Of a stretch of 64,000 nt of DNA, positions 26,591 to 36,799 are shown in pieces. This DNA is from Intrasporangium oryzae NRRL B-24470 (lineage in GTDB: Bacteria; Actinomycetota; Actinomycetes; Actinomycetales; Dermatophilaceae). Under the pieces are notes generated by a model. The model saw only the letters and a list, made by a program, of their open reading frames with translations, ran no database searches and was not told where the DNA came from. The DNA is taken from contig NZ_AWSA01000001.1 of assembly GCF_000576595.1 (NCBI RefSeq), positions 1 through 64,000 on the forward strand. The letters run 5' to 3'. Position numbers and translations under genes: made by a program. The first letter of the stretch is position 1, and the number at the start of each line of letters is the position of its first letter.

Positions 26591-26730
26591 CTCTGCCTCC
26601 CTGGTTGCAGTTCCGGGCGGACCCCCCCGCCCGCGGCACCGGCCCCTGACTACCGATGCCTGTCTGAGGCGGTGCGCGACGCGTTTGATACGGCGGCAGG
26701 GCCGGCACCGTCACGCGAGCGGGAACCGCG

Positions 26731-26763
26731 CCCAGCGGCATACCTCGGCCGTATGCCGCTGGG
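26731..26763. repeat. Inverted pair of GTATGCCG octamers forming a perfect 13-bp stem
   Basis: CCCAGCGGCATAC and its exact complement flank a 7-nt loop. The pair lies in the 471-bp region between the divergent protease operon and clpC, where it is not a simple terminator. It is one of two inverted pairs of the octamer in the window. Confidence 0.85.
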
Positions 26764-26807
26764 CGGGCTCTCGCCCGTGCGTGCCCTCCCAGCCCCGGGC
26801 GACCCCG

Positions 26808-26890
26808 ACAAGTCCGCCCGGGCGAGGGAAACCCGCCCGAGATCGGAGGCCGACCACAACGAGTCCGCCCCGGCGAGAGAAGAGCCGGAA
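26808..26890. repeat. Diverged copies of the CACAACAACTCCGCC repeat family
   Basis: CCGACAAGTCCGCCCGGGCGA and GACCACAACGAGTCCGCCCC resemble the 51-bp repeats beside the IS30 element. They sit in the shared upstream region of the protease operon and clpC. The rest of 26591-27061 shows no gene; TAGCAT at 27026 could be a clpC -10, though no good -35 pairs with it. Confidence 0.6.
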
Positions 26891-27061
26891 GGCCGGGGGC
26901 GAACCGACCCGGGCTGTCCGCTCACGGCGAACACAGGCTGAACCTGAGCCGATCACGCTCAGGATGGGAACACGCCGGACACCCCTCGCGTTGGTCGGAG
27001 TATGTCCCGCCCGGCGGGGCGCAGATAGCATCGAGGTGTCTCGATCAGTCAGGAGAAGAGC

Positions 27062-29674
27062 ATGTTTGAACGGTTCACCGACAGGGCCCGAAGGGTGGTT
27101 GTCCTGGCGCAGGAGGAAGCACGCCTGCTCAACCACAACTACATCGGGACCGAGCACATCCTCCTGGGCCTGATCCACGAAGGTGAAGGCGTCGCCGCGA
27201 AGGCTCTCGAGTCCCTCGACATCTCGCTCGAGGCGGTGCGGGCCCAGGTCCAGGAGATCATCGGCCAGGGGCAGCAGGCCCCGACCGGCCACATCCCCTT
27301 CACGCCGCGCGCGAAGAAGGTTCTCGAGTACTCCCTCCGTGAGGCCCTCCAGCTCGGCCACAGCTACATCGGCACCGAGCACATCCTCCTCGGCCTCATC
27401 CGCGAGGGCGAGGGCGTCGCCGCCCAGGTCCTCGTCAAGCTCGGCGCCGAGCTCAACAAGGTGCGCCAGCAGGTCATCCAGCTGCTCTCGGGATACCAGG
27501 GCAGCGGTCAGGGCGAGAAGACCGGCGCCGGCGTCGGCCAGGCCCAGGGCGAGGGCACCCCGGCGGGGTCGCTCGTGCTCGACCAGTTCGGCCGAAATCT
27601 CACGCAGGCGGCCCGCGAGGGCAAGCTCGACCCGGTCATCGGGCGTGAGAAGGAGATCGAGCGCGTCATGCAGGTCCTGTCGCGCCGCACCAAGAACAAC
27701 CCGGTCCTCATCGGTGAGCCCGGCGTCGGCAAGACCGCCGTCGTCGAGGGGCTCGCGCAGGACATCGTCAAGGGCGAGGTGCCCGAGACGCTCAAGGACA
27801 AGCAGCTCTACACCCTCGACCTCGGCTCGCTCGTCGCGGGCAGCCGCTACCGCGGTGACTTCGAGGAGCGGCTGAAGAAGGTCCTCAAGGAGATCCGCAC
27901 CCGCGGCGACATCATCATCTTCATCGACGAGATCCACACGCTCGTCGGTGCAGGTGCGGCCGAGGGTGCCATCGACGCCGCGTCGATCCTCAAGCCGATG
28001 CTCGCCCGCGGCGAGCTCCAGACCATCGGTGCGACGACGCTCGACGAGTACCGCAAGCACATCGAGAAGGACTCGGCCCTCGAGCGGCGCTTCCAGCCGA
28101 TCCAGGTGCAGGAGCCGACGCTGCCGCACGCCATCGAGATCCTCAAGGGACTGCGTGACCGCTACGAGGCCCACCACCGCGTGACGATCACCGACGGCGC
28201 GCTCGTCGCCGCGGCCAACATGGCCGACCGCTACATCAACGACCGTTTCCTGCCCGACAAGGCGATCGACCTCATCGACGAGGCCGGCGCACGCCTCCGG
28301 ATCCGCCGGATGACCGCGCCGCCGGACCTTCGCGAGTTCGACGAGCAGATCGCTGCCCTCGTCCGTGAGAAGGAGTCGGCCATCGACGGCCAGGACTTCG
28401 AGCGGGCCGCCCGGGTGCGCGACGAGGAGAAGAAGCTGCGCGCCCAGAAGGCCGAGCGCGAGGCCCAGTGGAAGTCGGGCGACATGGACGTCGTCGCCGA
28501 GGTCGACGAGGAGCTCATCGCCGAGGTCCTGGCCGCCAGCACCGGCATCCCGGTCTTCAAGCTGACCGAGGAGGAGTCGAGCCGACTGCTCCACATGGAG
28601 GACGAGCTGCACAAGCGGATCGTCGGCATGAACGACGCCGTCAAGGCCCTCTCGCAGGCGATCCGTCGCACGCGGGCCGGCCTCAAGGACCCGCGTCGTC
28701 CGGGTGGCTCGTTCATCTTCGCCGGTCCGACCGGTGTCGGTAAGACCGAGCTCGCCAAGACGCTCGCCGAGTTCCTCTTCGGCAGCGAGGACGCCCTGAT
28801 CCAGCTCGACATGTCCGAGTACTCCGAGAAGCACACGGTGAGCCGCCTGTTCGGCTCGCCCCCCGGCTACGTCGGGTACGAAGAGGGCGGCCAGCTGACC
28901 GAGAAGGTCCGCCGCAAGCCGTTCTCGGTCGTGCTCTTCGACGAGGTCGAGAAGGCTCACCCGGAGATCTTCAACTCGCTGCTGCAGGTCCTCGAGGACG
29001 GCCGCCTCACCGACTCGCAGGGTCGGATGGTCGACTTCAAGAACACCGTCATCATCATGACGACCAACCTCGGCACGCGGGACATCTCGAAGGCGAGCAT
29101 GGGCTTCTCCGCCGGACCCGACTCGCGCTCGGACTACGAGCGCATGAAGGCGAAGGTCCAGGACGAGCTCAAGCAGCACTTCCGGCCCGAGTTCCTCAAC
29201 CGAGTCGACGACATCATCGTGTTCCCGCACCTGTCCAAGGACGAGATCACGCAGATCGTCGACCTCGAGATCGCCAAGCTCGACAGGCGGCTCAAGGACA
29301 AGGACATGGGCATGGAGCTCACGCCCGCGGCCAAGGACCTGCTCGCCAAGAAGGGCTACGACCCCGTGCTCGGTGCGCGACCGCTGCGTCGCACCATCCA
29401 GCGCGAGATCGAGGACGCCCTCTCCGAGAAGATCCTCTACGCCGAGTTCACGTCGGGCCAGTACATCAGGGTCGACACCGAGGGCGAGGGTCGCGAGGAG
29501 AAGTTCACCTTCTCCGACATGGCCCACCCCGGGCACCGCGCGGCCGACGACCTGGCCGAGCTGACCTCCGGTCCGGCCCTCGACGAGGCGCTCGGCGTCA
29601 ACGTCACGGCGCCGTCCAACGTCCCGGACGACCAGATCTACCCCGACGCGGGGCTGGCTGGCAACGACCGCTGA
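27062..29674 (+). CDS. clpC: ClpC-type AAA+ unfoldase of the Clp protease
   Basis: An 870-residue Hsp100 protein. Two N-terminal Clp_N repeats (~1-145, each with [15 protein letters not shown] or [15 protein letters not shown]) are followed by AAA module 1 (Walker [16 protein letters not shown]), the UVR-containing middle region ([15 protein letters not shown]) and AAA module 2 (Walker [18 protein letters not shown]). A ClpP-binding VGF-type loop lies near [14 protein letters not shown] onward. It unfolds proteins for ClpP1P2. The SD is AGGAGAAG. A strong terminator follows at 29687. Confidence 0.96.
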   Translation: MFERFTDRARRVVVLAQEEARLLNHNYIGTEHILLGLIHEGEGVAAKALESLDISLEAVRAQVQEIIGQGQQAPTGHIPFTPRAKKVLEYSLREALQLGHSYIGTEHILLGLIREGEGVAAQVLVKLGAELNKVRQQVIQLLSGYQGSGQGEKTGAGVGQAQGEGTPAGSLVLDQFGRNLTQAAREGKLDPVIGREKEIERVMQVLSRRTKNNPVLIGEPGVGKTAVVEGLAQDIVKGEVPETLKDKQLYTLDLGSLVAGSRYRGDFEERLKKVLKEIRTRGDIIIFIDEIHTLVGAGAAEGAIDAASILKPMLARGELQTIGATTLDEYRKHIEKDSALERRFQPIQVQEPTLPHAIEILKGLRDRYEAHHRVTITDGALVAAANMADRYINDRFLPDKAIDLIDEAGARLRIRRMTAPPDLREFDEQIAALVREKESAIDGQDFERAARVRDEEKKLRAQKAEREAQWKSGDMDVVAEVDEELIAEVLAASTGIPVFKLTEEESSRLLHMEDELHKRIVGMNDAVKALSQAIRRTRAGLKDPRRPGGSFIFAGPTGVGKTELAKTLAEFLFGSEDALIQLDMSEYSEKHTVSRLFGSPPGYVGYEEGGQLTEKVRRKPFSVVLFDEVEKAHPEIFNSLLQVLEDGRLTDSQGRMVDFKNTVIIMTTNLGTRDISKASMGFSAGPDSRSDYERMKAKVQDELKQHFRPEFLNRVDDIIVFPHLSKDEITQIVDLEIAKLDRRLKDKDMGMELTPAAKDLLAKKGYDPVLGARPLRRTIQREIEDALSEKILYAEFTSGQYIRVDTEGEGREEKFTFSDMAHPGHRAADDLAELTSGPALDEALGVNVTAPSNVPDDQIYPDAGLAGNDR

Positions 29675-29686
29675 CACAGCGCGACG

Positions 29687-29720
29687 CGAAGGGCCGGGGA
29701 CTCACGTCCCCGGCCCTTCG
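29687..29720 (+). terminator. clpC terminator
   Basis: A perfect 15-bp inverted repeat (CGAAGGGCCGGGGAC and complement) with a 4-nt TCAC loop, starting 13 bp after the clpC stop. Confidence 0.85.
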
Positions 29721-29738
29721 ACATACCCGCCTCTCGTC

Positions 29739-29744
29739 TACGGT
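29739..29744 (+). promoter_or_regulatory. -10 hexamer TACGGT for a leaderless LCP gene
   Basis: TACGGT ends 6 nt before the GTG start at 29751, with no SD between them, consistent with a leaderless transcript. Confidence 0.5.
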
Positions 29745-29750
29745 GGGCGC

Positions 29751-30974
29751 GTGACCTCGACGCATCGCCCTTCGGCCGCAGTGACCGCCGGCAAGGCGGC
29801 TGCCGCAGCGCTCGTGGTGGCGGCCCTCGCCGCCGGATGCACCGGCTCGCCGGCCCCGCGCCCGTCCGGCTCCTCGGGAGCCTCGTCCGGCTCCGCGTCG
29901 GCTGGCGTCCCCGGCGCTGCCGGGGGAACGGACACGTCCGCCGGCATCGTGGGCGCGCCGGCGCCGCTCGCGGACCTCGTCACGACGCTGTATGCCGGTC
30001 ACGACCTCGGCGCGTCGGCCACCCCGAGTGCCGCGGCGGCCCTGAAGAACCGCAGGCCTGCGTCGGGCACGCCCCAGGGCAAGGCTGCCCTCGGCTCGTG
30101 GTTCGGCACCCCGATCGCGGTCGTCACGTCGGGCGACGACGTGACCCTCGCGGTGGGCTCCGGCGGCGGGGCAGCGTGGACGGTCGTCGGGGGCTGGTGG
30201 CCCTCGCTCGGCGTGAGCGCCCCGAGCCTCGGCGGTGGCCCTCGATGGGTCCTCGCCATCGGGTCGGACGCGCGCCCGGGCCAGCCGCTCGAGCGCAGCC
30301 GGGCCGACGTGCTCCAGGTCATCGGCCTCGACGGCCGCGGCGGCGGTGGCGTCATGGGCATGGCCCGTGACCTGTGGGTGCCGCTCAGCACCGGCGGCAC
30401 GGGCAAGATCAACTCCGCCATGGTCTTCGGAGGCCCGAAGGCCCAGCTCGCGACAGTGAAGTCCGTGACCGGGCTCCCCGTCGAGGGCTACGTCGTGCTC
30501 GGCTTCAGCGGGTTCACGGCGCTCGTCGACGGCCAGGGCGGCATCCCGATCGTCATCCCCAGGACGGTCGTCGCGTCCAGTGTGAAGGACCTCGTCATCA
30601 AGGCCGGCCCCCAGACCCTCAGCGGCGTGGAGGCCCTCGCCTACGCGCGCGAGCGCCAGACGCTGCCGGACGGCGACTTCGGCCGGTCGCGGCACCAGGG
30701 CGAGCTCATCCTTGCGGCGGCGGTCAAGGCCAAGCTCGCCGGGCCGATCGCCATCCCCGGCGCCCTGACCGACTTCGGAACCGTCGGGAAGAGCAACCTC
30801 TCCGCTGAGCAGATCCTCACCTTCGCTGCGGGGCTGTACACCCTCAGCCCGCTCAAGGTCGGTCGCGGTGTGGCGAAGGGCGGCATCGGCACCGCCGCCG
30901 GCCAGTCGATCGTCGTGCTGGGCCGCGAGGCCCGGTCGCTCTTCGCCTCGTTCAAGGACGGGAACCTCTCATGA
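29751..30974 (+). CDS. LytR-CpsA-Psr (LCP) family lipoprotein
   Basis: A 407-residue envelope protein. A lipoprotein signal ends in LAAGC (lipid-modified Cys30), followed by a Ser/Gly-rich linker. The LCP domain begins near residue 165 with VLAIGSDARPGQ and continues with RSRADVLQV and MARDLWV, then DFGRSRHQ near the end, giving the conserved Asp/Arg residues that bind the polyprenyl pyrophosphate. LCP proteins attach wall polymers to peptidoglycan. Most have a transmembrane anchor, so a lipobox is a less common variant. It overlaps the next gene by ATGA. Confidence 0.8.
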   Translation: MTSTHRPSAAVTAGKAAAAALVVAALAAGCTGSPAPRPSGSSGASSGSASAGVPGAAGGTDTSAGIVGAPAPLADLVTTLYAGHDLGASATPSAAAALKNRRPASGTPQGKAALGSWFGTPIAVVTSGDDVTLAVGSGGGAAWTVVGGWWPSLGVSAPSLGGGPRWVLAIGSDARPGQPLERSRADVLQVIGLDGRGGGGVMGMARDLWVPLSTGGTGKINSAMVFGGPKAQLATVKSVTGLPVEGYVVLGFSGFTALVDGQGGIPIVIPRTVVASSVKDLVIKAGPQTLSGVEALAYARERQTLPDGDFGRSRHQGELILAAAVKAKLAGPIAIPGALTDFGTVGKSNLSAEQILTFAAGLYTLSPLKVGRGVAKGGIGTAAGQSIVVLGREARSLFASFKDGNLS

Positions 30975-31540
30975 CCGAACCGTTCGCGACCGCCTCCCCC
31001 GGCGGCGACCCCTCCTCGCCCGAGACCCGGCCACCGGTGCCCCAGCCCCCCGAGATCCGCCGCGCGCGCACGGCCGACGTCCGCGGCATACGAGCTCTCG
31101 TGGCGCCGCTCGCCGAACGGCGCGTCCTCGTGGCCAAGGAGGCGGTCACGTACTTCGAGAGCCTCCAGGAGTTCCGGGTCGCCGACGCCGGCGGCCGGAT
31201 CGTCGGGTGCGGCGCCCTCCACGTCATGTGGGAGGACCTCGCCGAGATCCGCACGCTGGCCGTCGCGCCCGACCAGCTCGGAACGGGGCTCGGCGGCCGG
31301 ATCCTCGAGACGCTCGTCGAGGAGGCCCGTGCGCTCGGGGTGCAGCGGCTCTTCTGCCTCACCTTCGAGACGCGGTTCTTCGCCCGGCACGGCTTCGAGG
31401 CGATCGAGGGGCAGGCGGTGACGCCCGAGGTCTATGCCGAGCTGCTGCGCTCCTACGACGAGGGTGTCGCGGAGTTCCTCGACCTCGAGCGGGTCAAGCC
31501 CAACACGCTCGGCAACACGCGGATGCTGCGCACGCTCTGA
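30971..31540 (+). CDS. Amino-acid N-acetyltransferase, ArgA/Rv2747-like GNAT
   Basis: A 189-residue GNAT protein with a ~28-residue Pro-rich N-terminal extension. LVAPLAERRVLVAKEAVTYF and ESLQEFRVAD match the short stand-alone N-acetylglutamate synthase of actinobacteria (Rv2747). The acetyl-CoA loop is LAVAPDQLGTGLGGRIL, and LTFETRFFARHGFEAI follows. It would make N-acetylglutamate for arginine synthesis. It is translationally coupled to the LCP gene (ATGA) although the functions look unrelated. Confidence 0.82.
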   Translation: MTEPFATASPGGDPSSPETRPPVPQPPEIRRARTADVRGIRALVAPLAERRVLVAKEAVTYFESLQEFRVADAGGRIVGCGALHVMWEDLAEIRTLAVAPDQLGTGLGGRILETLVEEARALGVQRLFCLTFETRFFARHGFEAIEGQAVTPEVYAELLRSYDEGVAEFLDLERVKPNTLGNTRMLRTL

Positions 31541-31544
31541 GCGG

Positions 31545-32492
31545 TCACGCACGCCCCGAGGCGGCATAGAGGCGGCGGACCACGTCCTCGATGTCGGGCT
31601 CTTCGATGGTCAGGTCGCGTACCTCGGCCCGCCCCGAGACGTGGGCGAGCACCGCGGCCGCCGTCGTCGTCTCCGCGTCGAAGGCAAGGCGCTGGCGCAG
31701 CCCGTCGGACTCGCTGTCGACGAGCTGGGTCCCCGGGACGTCGACGAGCGCCGGTGTCGGCACCGCGAGGTCGAGGACGAGCAGGCGCCGGGCGCCGACC
31801 GTGCCGGCGAGCCCGGTCAGGGTGCCGTCGAAGGCGAGCCGGCCGCGGTCGACGACGAGGACCCGGTCGCAGAGGCGCTCGATGTCACCCATGTCGTGGG
31901 TCGTCAGCAGCAGGGTCGTCCCGCGCTCGCGTCGCTCGGCGACGAGGAACTCACGCAGGCGCTGCTTGGACAGGACGTCGAGCCCGATCGTCGGCTCGTC
32001 GAGCACGAGCAGCTCGGGCGAGTGCAGCAGCGCCGCCGCGATCTCGGCGCGCATCCGCTGGCCGAGCGAGAGCGAGCGCACCGGGGTGCCGAGCTGGGGT
32101 CCCATCTCCAGCTGCTCGACCAGGGCAGCCGTCCGTGCCGTCGCCCGCTCGGGCTGGAGCCGGTGGATCGCGGCGAGGATCTCGAACGAGTCGCGGAGCG
32201 GCAGGTCCCACCAGAGCTGCGAGCGCTGCCCGAACACGACTCCGACCCGCCGAGCCACCTCGATGCGCCGGGACATCGGGTCGAGCCCGCACGTGCGAAC
32301 GAGACCGGACGTCGGCTTGAGGATGCCCGTGAGCATCTTGATCGTCGTCGACTTGCCGGCGCCGTTCGCGCCGATGTAGCCGACGGCCTCACCGGCCTCG
32401 ATGGTGAAGGTCATCCGGTCGACCGCGCGCAGCTTCTTGAAGTCGCGGACGAGCTCGCGGGTCTCGATGATCGCGGGGTTGGTCGTGCTCAT
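31545..32492 (-). CDS. ABC transporter ATPase (ABC-2 exporter)
   Basis: A 315-residue nucleotide-binding subunit. Walker A is GANGAGKSTT, the signature is LSLGQRMRAEIAAALLHSP (LSLGQ rather than LSGGQ) and Walker B is LLVLDEPTIGLD, followed by the H-loop TTHDMGD. Start ATG overlaps the preceding permease stop (ATGA). With the two membrane proteins upstream on this strand it forms an ABC-2/DUF990-like exporter. The substrate is unknown. Only 4 bp separate its stop from the convergent acetyltransferase gene. Confidence 0.9.
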   Translation of the reverse strand: MSTTNPAIIETRELVRDFKKLRAVDRMTFTIEAGEAVGYIGANGAGKSTTIKMLTGILKPTSGLVRTCGLDPMSRRIEVARRVGVVFGQRSQLWWDLPLRDSFEILAAIHRLQPERATARTAALVEQLEMGPQLGTPVRSLSLGQRMRAEIAAALLHSPELLVLDEPTIGLDVLSKQRLREFLVAERRERGTTLLLTTHDMGDIERLCDRVLVVDRGRLAFDGTLTGLAGTVGARRLLVLDLAVPTPALVDVPGTQLVDSESDGLRQRLAFDAETTTAAAVLAHVSGRAEVRDLTIEEPDIEDVVRRLYAASGRA

Positions 32493-33304
32493 CCGCCTGC
32501 TCCTTGGTAGTGACGGGTCCCGAGTCGCCAGCTCAGGGCGGCGAGGCCCCAGGCCAGCAGCGCGGCCAGCGGCGTGCACCAGGCCAGCCACGTCGGCGCG
32601 AGGGGGTCGTCGAGGTCGAGGATCGCGACGGCCGGGAGGTAGGCGACGAACGCCGTCGGGATGACGAACGTCCAGAAGATGCGCAACGGGTCGGGGAAGA
32701 CCTGCTGGCTCTGCTGAGCGGCATACGACCCGCCGTAGGTGAACGCGTTGGTGAACTCCGCGCCGTCGACGAGGAAGAACTGCAGGCCCCCCGCCGCGGT
32801 GAAGAGCGCCGCGAAGATGGCCGTGCCGCTGATGATGGTCAGGACGACGAGCAGTGCCGTGGCCGGCGACCACGCGATGTCGGCCGTCGTCAGGGCCACG
32901 GCGAGCGCGACGAGCGCGACCGACAGGCGGCCGACGCGGCGCAGGGACAGGTCGCTCGTCATCAGCTGCGTGAGGAGCGGCAGGGGCCGCACGTAGAAAG
33001 CGTCGACCTGCCCGGCCCGGATGTAGCGCGGCATCTGGTCGAGGTGCCCGACGAGCATGTCCGCGAGGGCGAAGGCGACGTTCGAGAGGGCGAAGACGAG
33101 CAGGGCCCCGGTGAAGTCGAGGCCGCCCAGCACGTCGACGTTGTGGAAGATGACCCAGACCTCGGCGAACTCGGCGAGGCCCACGCCGATGGTGCCGAGG
33201 ATGTCGGTGACGAACGAGGCGCGGTACTGCATCTGCGCGCGGGCACGCGAGGCCAGCAGGACGCGGTAGGGCCGCATCCGCTCCGCGAGGGTCGACTCAG
33301 CCAC
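32489..33304 (-). CDS. ABC-2 family permease subunit
   Basis: A 271-residue membrane protein with about six hydrophobic segments, including ALVALAVALTTADIAW and WLAWCTPLAALLAWGLAALSW. GTG 33304 overlaps the stop of the other permease gene, and its own stop overlaps the ATPase start, so all three are coupled. The pattern (YRVLLASRARAQMQYRASF at the N-terminus) resembles the ABC-2/DUF990 exporter permeases. The exported substrate is unknown. Confidence 0.8.
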   Translation of the reverse strand: MAESTLAERMRPYRVLLASRARAQMQYRASFVTDILGTIGVGLAEFAEVWVIFHNVDVLGGLDFTGALLVFALSNVAFALADMLVGHLDQMPRYIRAGQVDAFYVRPLPLLTQLMTSDLSLRRVGRLSVALVALAVALTTADIAWSPATALLVVLTIISGTAIFAALFTAAGGLQFFLVDGAEFTNAFTYGGSYAAQQSQQVFPDPLRIFWTFVIPTAFVAYLPAVAILDLDDPLAPTWLAWCTPLAALLAWGLAALSWRLGTRHYQGAGG

Positions 33305-34091
33305 CCTGCACCTCCAGTCGGCGGCGACCCGCCCGGAGGACGACCTGCCCGAGCACCAGCAGGGCGGTCGCCCAGAAGACCTGCGTCGCCATCGTCGCGA
33401 TGATCTCCGCACCCACGACACGTCCGGCCAGGATGTCGATGGGGATCTGCAGCATGGACGGGAACGGCGACCATTCCGCGATGGTCCGAAGCCAGTTGGG
33501 GAACCACGGCACGGGCAGGTAGAGGCCGCAGAGCAGGCCGCCGGTGATCATCCACATCAGGTAGATGCCGCGGATCTCGACGAGCCAGAAGGCGAGCAGG
33601 TTGACCGTGAAGTTGCCGGAGAAGGCCACGACGACGGCAAGGACCACGGACACGGCCCCGCTGACCCAGCTGGCGGCCCCCGGCGGCCACGCCATGTCGA
33701 AAAGCAGGCCACCGAGCAGGATGGCCGGCGCCCCACGGCCGACGAGGTTGATTCCGGCGCGGCCGAGATCGCCCGCGAGGTAGGCGAGCTGCGGGTTGAC
33801 CGGGCGCAGGAAGTCGATGGCGATGTCACCGGTGCGCACGCGGTCCTTGACCTCCTGGAAGCCCCACAGGTTCACCGTGCCCAGCAGGGCCTGGCCCCAC
33901 CAGACGAACGCGACCGCCGTGGGGGCGTCGTAGCCGCCGATGTCCGACCCCGCCGAGGCGAGGGCCGCGAGCAGGAGCAGGGCACGGATCACCCCGAAGA
34001 CGGAGTTCGTCGTCATGCCTGCGAGCAGGGCGAGGCGATACGTGGAGTGCCGCCTGAACCCGGCGCGGGTCAGGATCCAGAAGGGCGTCAT
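33297..34091 (-). CDS. ABC-2 family permease subunit
   Basis: A 264-residue membrane protein, about six hydrophobic spans, with FWILTRAGFRRHSTYRLALL at the N-terminus and VEIRGIYLMWMITGGLLCGL near the middle. It is a paralogue of the following permease; the pair probably forms a heterodimeric exporter channel. I chose ATG 34091; an in-frame upstream extension looks non-coding. The 220 bp before it are shared with the divergent gluconate operon. Confidence 0.8.
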   Translation of the reverse strand: MTPFWILTRAGFRRHSTYRLALLAGMTTNSVFGVIRALLLLAALASAGSDIGGYDAPTAVAFVWWGQALLGTVNLWGFQEVKDRVRTGDIAIDFLRPVNPQLAYLAGDLGRAGINLVGRGAPAILLGGLLFDMAWPPGAASWVSGAVSVVLAVVVAFSGNFTVNLLAFWLVEIRGIYLMWMITGGLLCGLYLPVPWFPNWLRTIAEWSPFPSMLQIPIDILAGRVVGAEIIATMATQVFWATALLVLGQVVLRAGRRRLEVQGG

Positions 34092-34299
34092 GACGAGCGG
34101 GCGGAATCGGGCACAAGGGGGCACGTTACCCCGCTCGGCGGATCGGTTCAACGACGTGCGCCCGACGCGCAGCGGCGTCACCCCGCCGCCGGCGATCGAG
34201 GGCGGCTCGAGGGCGGCCCAAGGCGGCCTGAGGCCGGCCCGAGGGGCAACTCGGGCAAGTGGGGCAACGTGCGCCCCGGCGACAACCTCGTCGTCCCGC

Positions 34300-34305
34300 T
34301 AGATT
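34300..34305 (+). promoter_or_regulatory. -10 hexamer TAGATT for leaderless gntK
   Basis: TAGATT ends 6 nt before the gntK ATG (34312). No SD is present, consistent with leaderless transcription of the gluconate operon. Confidence 0.5.
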
Positions 34306-34311
34306 CGAAGC

Positions 34312-34902
34312 ATGGCCGCGAGCGCTCCCTCCTCCCAGCCCGAGCCCGGACCCTCCCCTTCCGACCCCTCACGCCCCGCTGCCGGCCCCGACATCGTCGT
34401 GGTCATGGGCGTCTCGGGCAGCGGCAAGACCACCCTGGCCCAGGGCATCGCGGAGGCCATGCACTGGGAGTTCGCCGAGGGCGACACCTTCCACTCCGAG
34501 GCCAATGTCGCGAAGATGCGGGACGGACACGCGCTGACCGACGAGGACCGCTGGCCCTGGCTCGAGTCGATCGGATCGTGGATCAGCGCCAGGGAGAAGG
34601 CCGGCGAGTCGGCGACCGTCACCTGCTCGGCCCTCCGCCGCGCCTACCGCGACCTGCTGAGACGCGACCGCCCGCATGTGCGCTTCCTCCACGTCACCGC
34701 ACCCGAGACCCTGATCCAGGACCGGATGGAGCATCGCCCCGGCCACTACATGCCGCCTTCGCTCCTCCCGAGCCAGCTGGCCACGCTCGAGCCCCTCGGC
34801 CACGACGAGCCGGGGACGGTCATCACCAACGAGGGAACGCGCGCCGAGGTCCTCGACCGGGCGCTCGAAGCCCTGGGACTGAGGAAGGACCCGAGAGCAT
34901 GA
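34312..34902 (+). CDS. gntK: Gluconokinase
   Basis: A 196-residue P-loop kinase that phosphorylates gluconate to 6-phosphogluconate. Walker A is [13 protein letters not shown], and [16 protein letters not shown] and [11 protein letters not shown] are GntK signatures, with RRAYRDLLR and [11 protein letters not shown] further on. The first ~25 residues are a Pro/Ser-rich extension. It overlaps the permease gene by ATGA, forming a gluconate uptake and activation operon. Confidence 0.93.
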   Translation: MAASAPSSQPEPGPSPSDPSRPAAGPDIVVVMGVSGSGKTTLAQGIAEAMHWEFAEGDTFHSEANVAKMRDGHALTDEDRWPWLESIGSWISAREKAGESATVTCSALRRAYRDLLRRDRPHVRFLHVTAPETLIQDRMEHRPGHYMPPSLLPSQLATLEPLGHDEPGTVITNEGTRAEVLDRALEALGLRKDPRA

Positions 34903-36401
34903 GCGGCGCCACGCTGACCCCGACGATCCTCCATCTCGCCGACGAGGCCGCCAAGACGCCGTATGCCGGGAACGGCCAGCTCGTGCTGGCCTGCGTCCTC
35001 GGCATCCTCACCGTCGTCGTCCTCATCACCGTCGCCAAGCTCCATCCGTTCCTCTCGCTCATGCTCGGATCCGCGGTCCTCGGAGCGGTCGCGACGGTTC
35101 CGCCTGCCGACATCGTCGCGAGCTTCCTCGCGGGCTTCGGCGCGACGACGGGCGCGGTCGGTGTCCTCATCGCCCTCGGCGCGATGATCGGCAAGCTCCT
35201 CGAGGACTCCGGCGGCGCGACAAAGATCGTCTCGACGATGGTCGGCAGGGTCGGCCCGGGCGGACTGCCCTGGGTCATGGCGGCCATTGCCGCGATCCTC
35301 GGACTGCCGCTGTTCTTCGAGGTGGGGGTCGTGCTGCTCGTCCCTGTCGTCCTCATGGTGGCGCGCCGGACCGGCCTGTCCCTCATGAAGGTCGGCATCC
35401 CCGCCCTCGCCGGTCTGTCGGTGCTCCACGGTCTCGTGCCGCCGCACCCCGGACCGCTCACGGCCATCGGCCTGCTGGGCGCGGACCTCGGACGGACCCT
35501 GCTCTTCGGCCTGATCGTCGCGATCCCGACCGTCATCGTCGCGGGGCCGGTCCTCGCGACCTTCGTCGACCGATGGGTGCCCAAGCACGTGGACTCCCCT
35601 GTCCTCGTGGGGGCTTCGACCACGACAGCGGGTGGAGGCTCCGGTCGCGACGCGGGCGCGAGCAGCCGAGAACCCGGCGGCTACCCGGCCTCCCCCGGCG
35701 ACTTCGAGGAGCCGCTGCCGCCGGGCCGCCGGCGGGTCGGGTTCGCGACGGCCATCATCGCGATCACCCTGCCGGTCGTCCTCATGCTCATCGACGCGAT
35801 CACCAAGCTGCTCGTGACCGACAAGGAGAACGGCACACGCAAGGTCGTCGACTTCCTCGGCACCCCGGTCGTCGCGCTCCTCATCGCGGTCCTCTTCTGC
35901 TACATCGCCCTCGGCCTCGGTTCGGGCATGACCAGGCAGCAGGCGAGCGACTCGGTCGGCGCGAGCTTCCCCCCGATCGCGAGCATCATCCTCATCGTCG
36001 CGGCCGGCGGCGGCTTCAAGCAGACGCTCGTCGACGCCGGGGTCGGCGATGTCATCAAGGACTGGGCGACCGGGGTCAACATCTCGGTCCTGCTCCTCGG
36101 GTGGCTCGTCGCGGTCCTCATCCGGCTCGGGACCGGATCGGCCACGGTCGCGACGATCACCGCGGCGGGCATCGTGGGGCCGCTCGCCTCCACCCTGACG
36201 ACGAACCACCTGGCCCTGCTCGTCCTCGCGATCGGCTGCGGGTCGCTCTTCTTCAGCCACGTCAACGACGCCGGCTTCTGGCTCGTCAAGGAGTACTTCG
36301 GCCTCACCGTCGGAGAGACCATCAAGTCGTGGTCGGTGATGGAGACCGTCATCTCGGTCTTCGGCTTCGCCCTCATCATGCTCCTCAGCACGGTGGTCTA
36401 G
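34899..36401 (+). CDS. GntP-family gluconate:H+ symporter
   Basis: A 500-residue permease with about 12-14 hydrophobic spans. [15 protein letters not shown] and [17 protein letters not shown] are GntP family hallmarks, and [19 protein letters not shown] near the C-terminus is the second. A ~45-residue cytoplasmic linker (Gly/Ser-rich, 230-275) splits the two halves. It is coupled to gntK. Gluconate is the likely substrate; other sugar acids are possible. Confidence 0.9.
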   Translation: MSGATLTPTILHLADEAAKTPYAGNGQLVLACVLGILTVVVLITVAKLHPFLSLMLGSAVLGAVATVPPADIVASFLAGFGATTGAVGVLIALGAMIGKLLEDSGGATKIVSTMVGRVGPGGLPWVMAAIAAILGLPLFFEVGVVLLVPVVLMVARRTGLSLMKVGIPALAGLSVLHGLVPPHPGPLTAIGLLGADLGRTLLFGLIVAIPTVIVAGPVLATFVDRWVPKHVDSPVLVGASTTTAGGGSGRDAGASSREPGGYPASPGDFEEPLPPGRRRVGFATAIIAITLPVVLMLIDAITKLLVTDKENGTRKVVDFLGTPVVALLIAVLFCYIALGLGSGMTRQQASDSVGASFPPIASIILIVAAGGGFKQTLVDAGVGDVIKDWATGVNISVLLLGWLVAVLIRLGTGSATVATITAAGIVGPLASTLTTNHLALLVLAIGCGSLFFSHVNDAGFWLVKEYFGLTVGETIKSWSVMETVISVFGFALIMLLSTVV

Positions 36402-36403
36402 CC

Positions 36404-36793
36404 GTGGCGATCCGTCCCGACGACCTCTCCGAAGCCGCCCTCGAGTTCATGCGCGTGCGGCACCTCGCGACCCTGACGACCCTGCGCGCCGACGGCAGCC
36501 CGCACGTCGTGCCCGTGGGCTTCACGTGGGACCCGGCCTCCGGTCTCGCCCGGGTCATCACGAGCGGCTCGAGCGCGAAGGCCCGCCACGCCGCCTCCGG
36601 TCGCCGGGCCGTGCTCTGCCAGGTCGACGGCGCGCGCTGGCTCTCGCTCGAGGGGCGGTCGCGCGTCCTCGACGACCCGGCCTCGGTCGCCGACGCCGTC
36701 GAGCGCTACACACTGCGCTACCGGCCCCCGCGGGTCAACCCCGAGCGGGTGGTCATCGCCATCGAGGTCGACCGCATCCTGGGCAACGTCTGA
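36404..36793 (+). CDS. PPOX-class (F420-type) split-barrel oxidoreductase
   Basis: A 129-residue pyridoxamine-phosphate-oxidase-like split barrel. [24 protein letters not shown] is the N-terminal strand pattern of the actinobacterial F420-dependent PPOX class (TIGR03618-like). Start is GTG 36404, 2 bp after the permease stop, so it is probably cotranscribed with the gluconate genes. The cofactor (F420, FMN or haem) and substrate are not visible from sequence. Confidence 0.75.
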   Translation: MAIRPDDLSEAALEFMRVRHLATLTTLRADGSPHVVPVGFTWDPASGLARVITSGSSAKARHAASGRRAVLCQVDGARWLSLEGRSRVLDDPASVADAVERYTLRYRPPRVNPERVVIAIEVDRILGNV

Positions 36794-36799
36794 GGCCCG

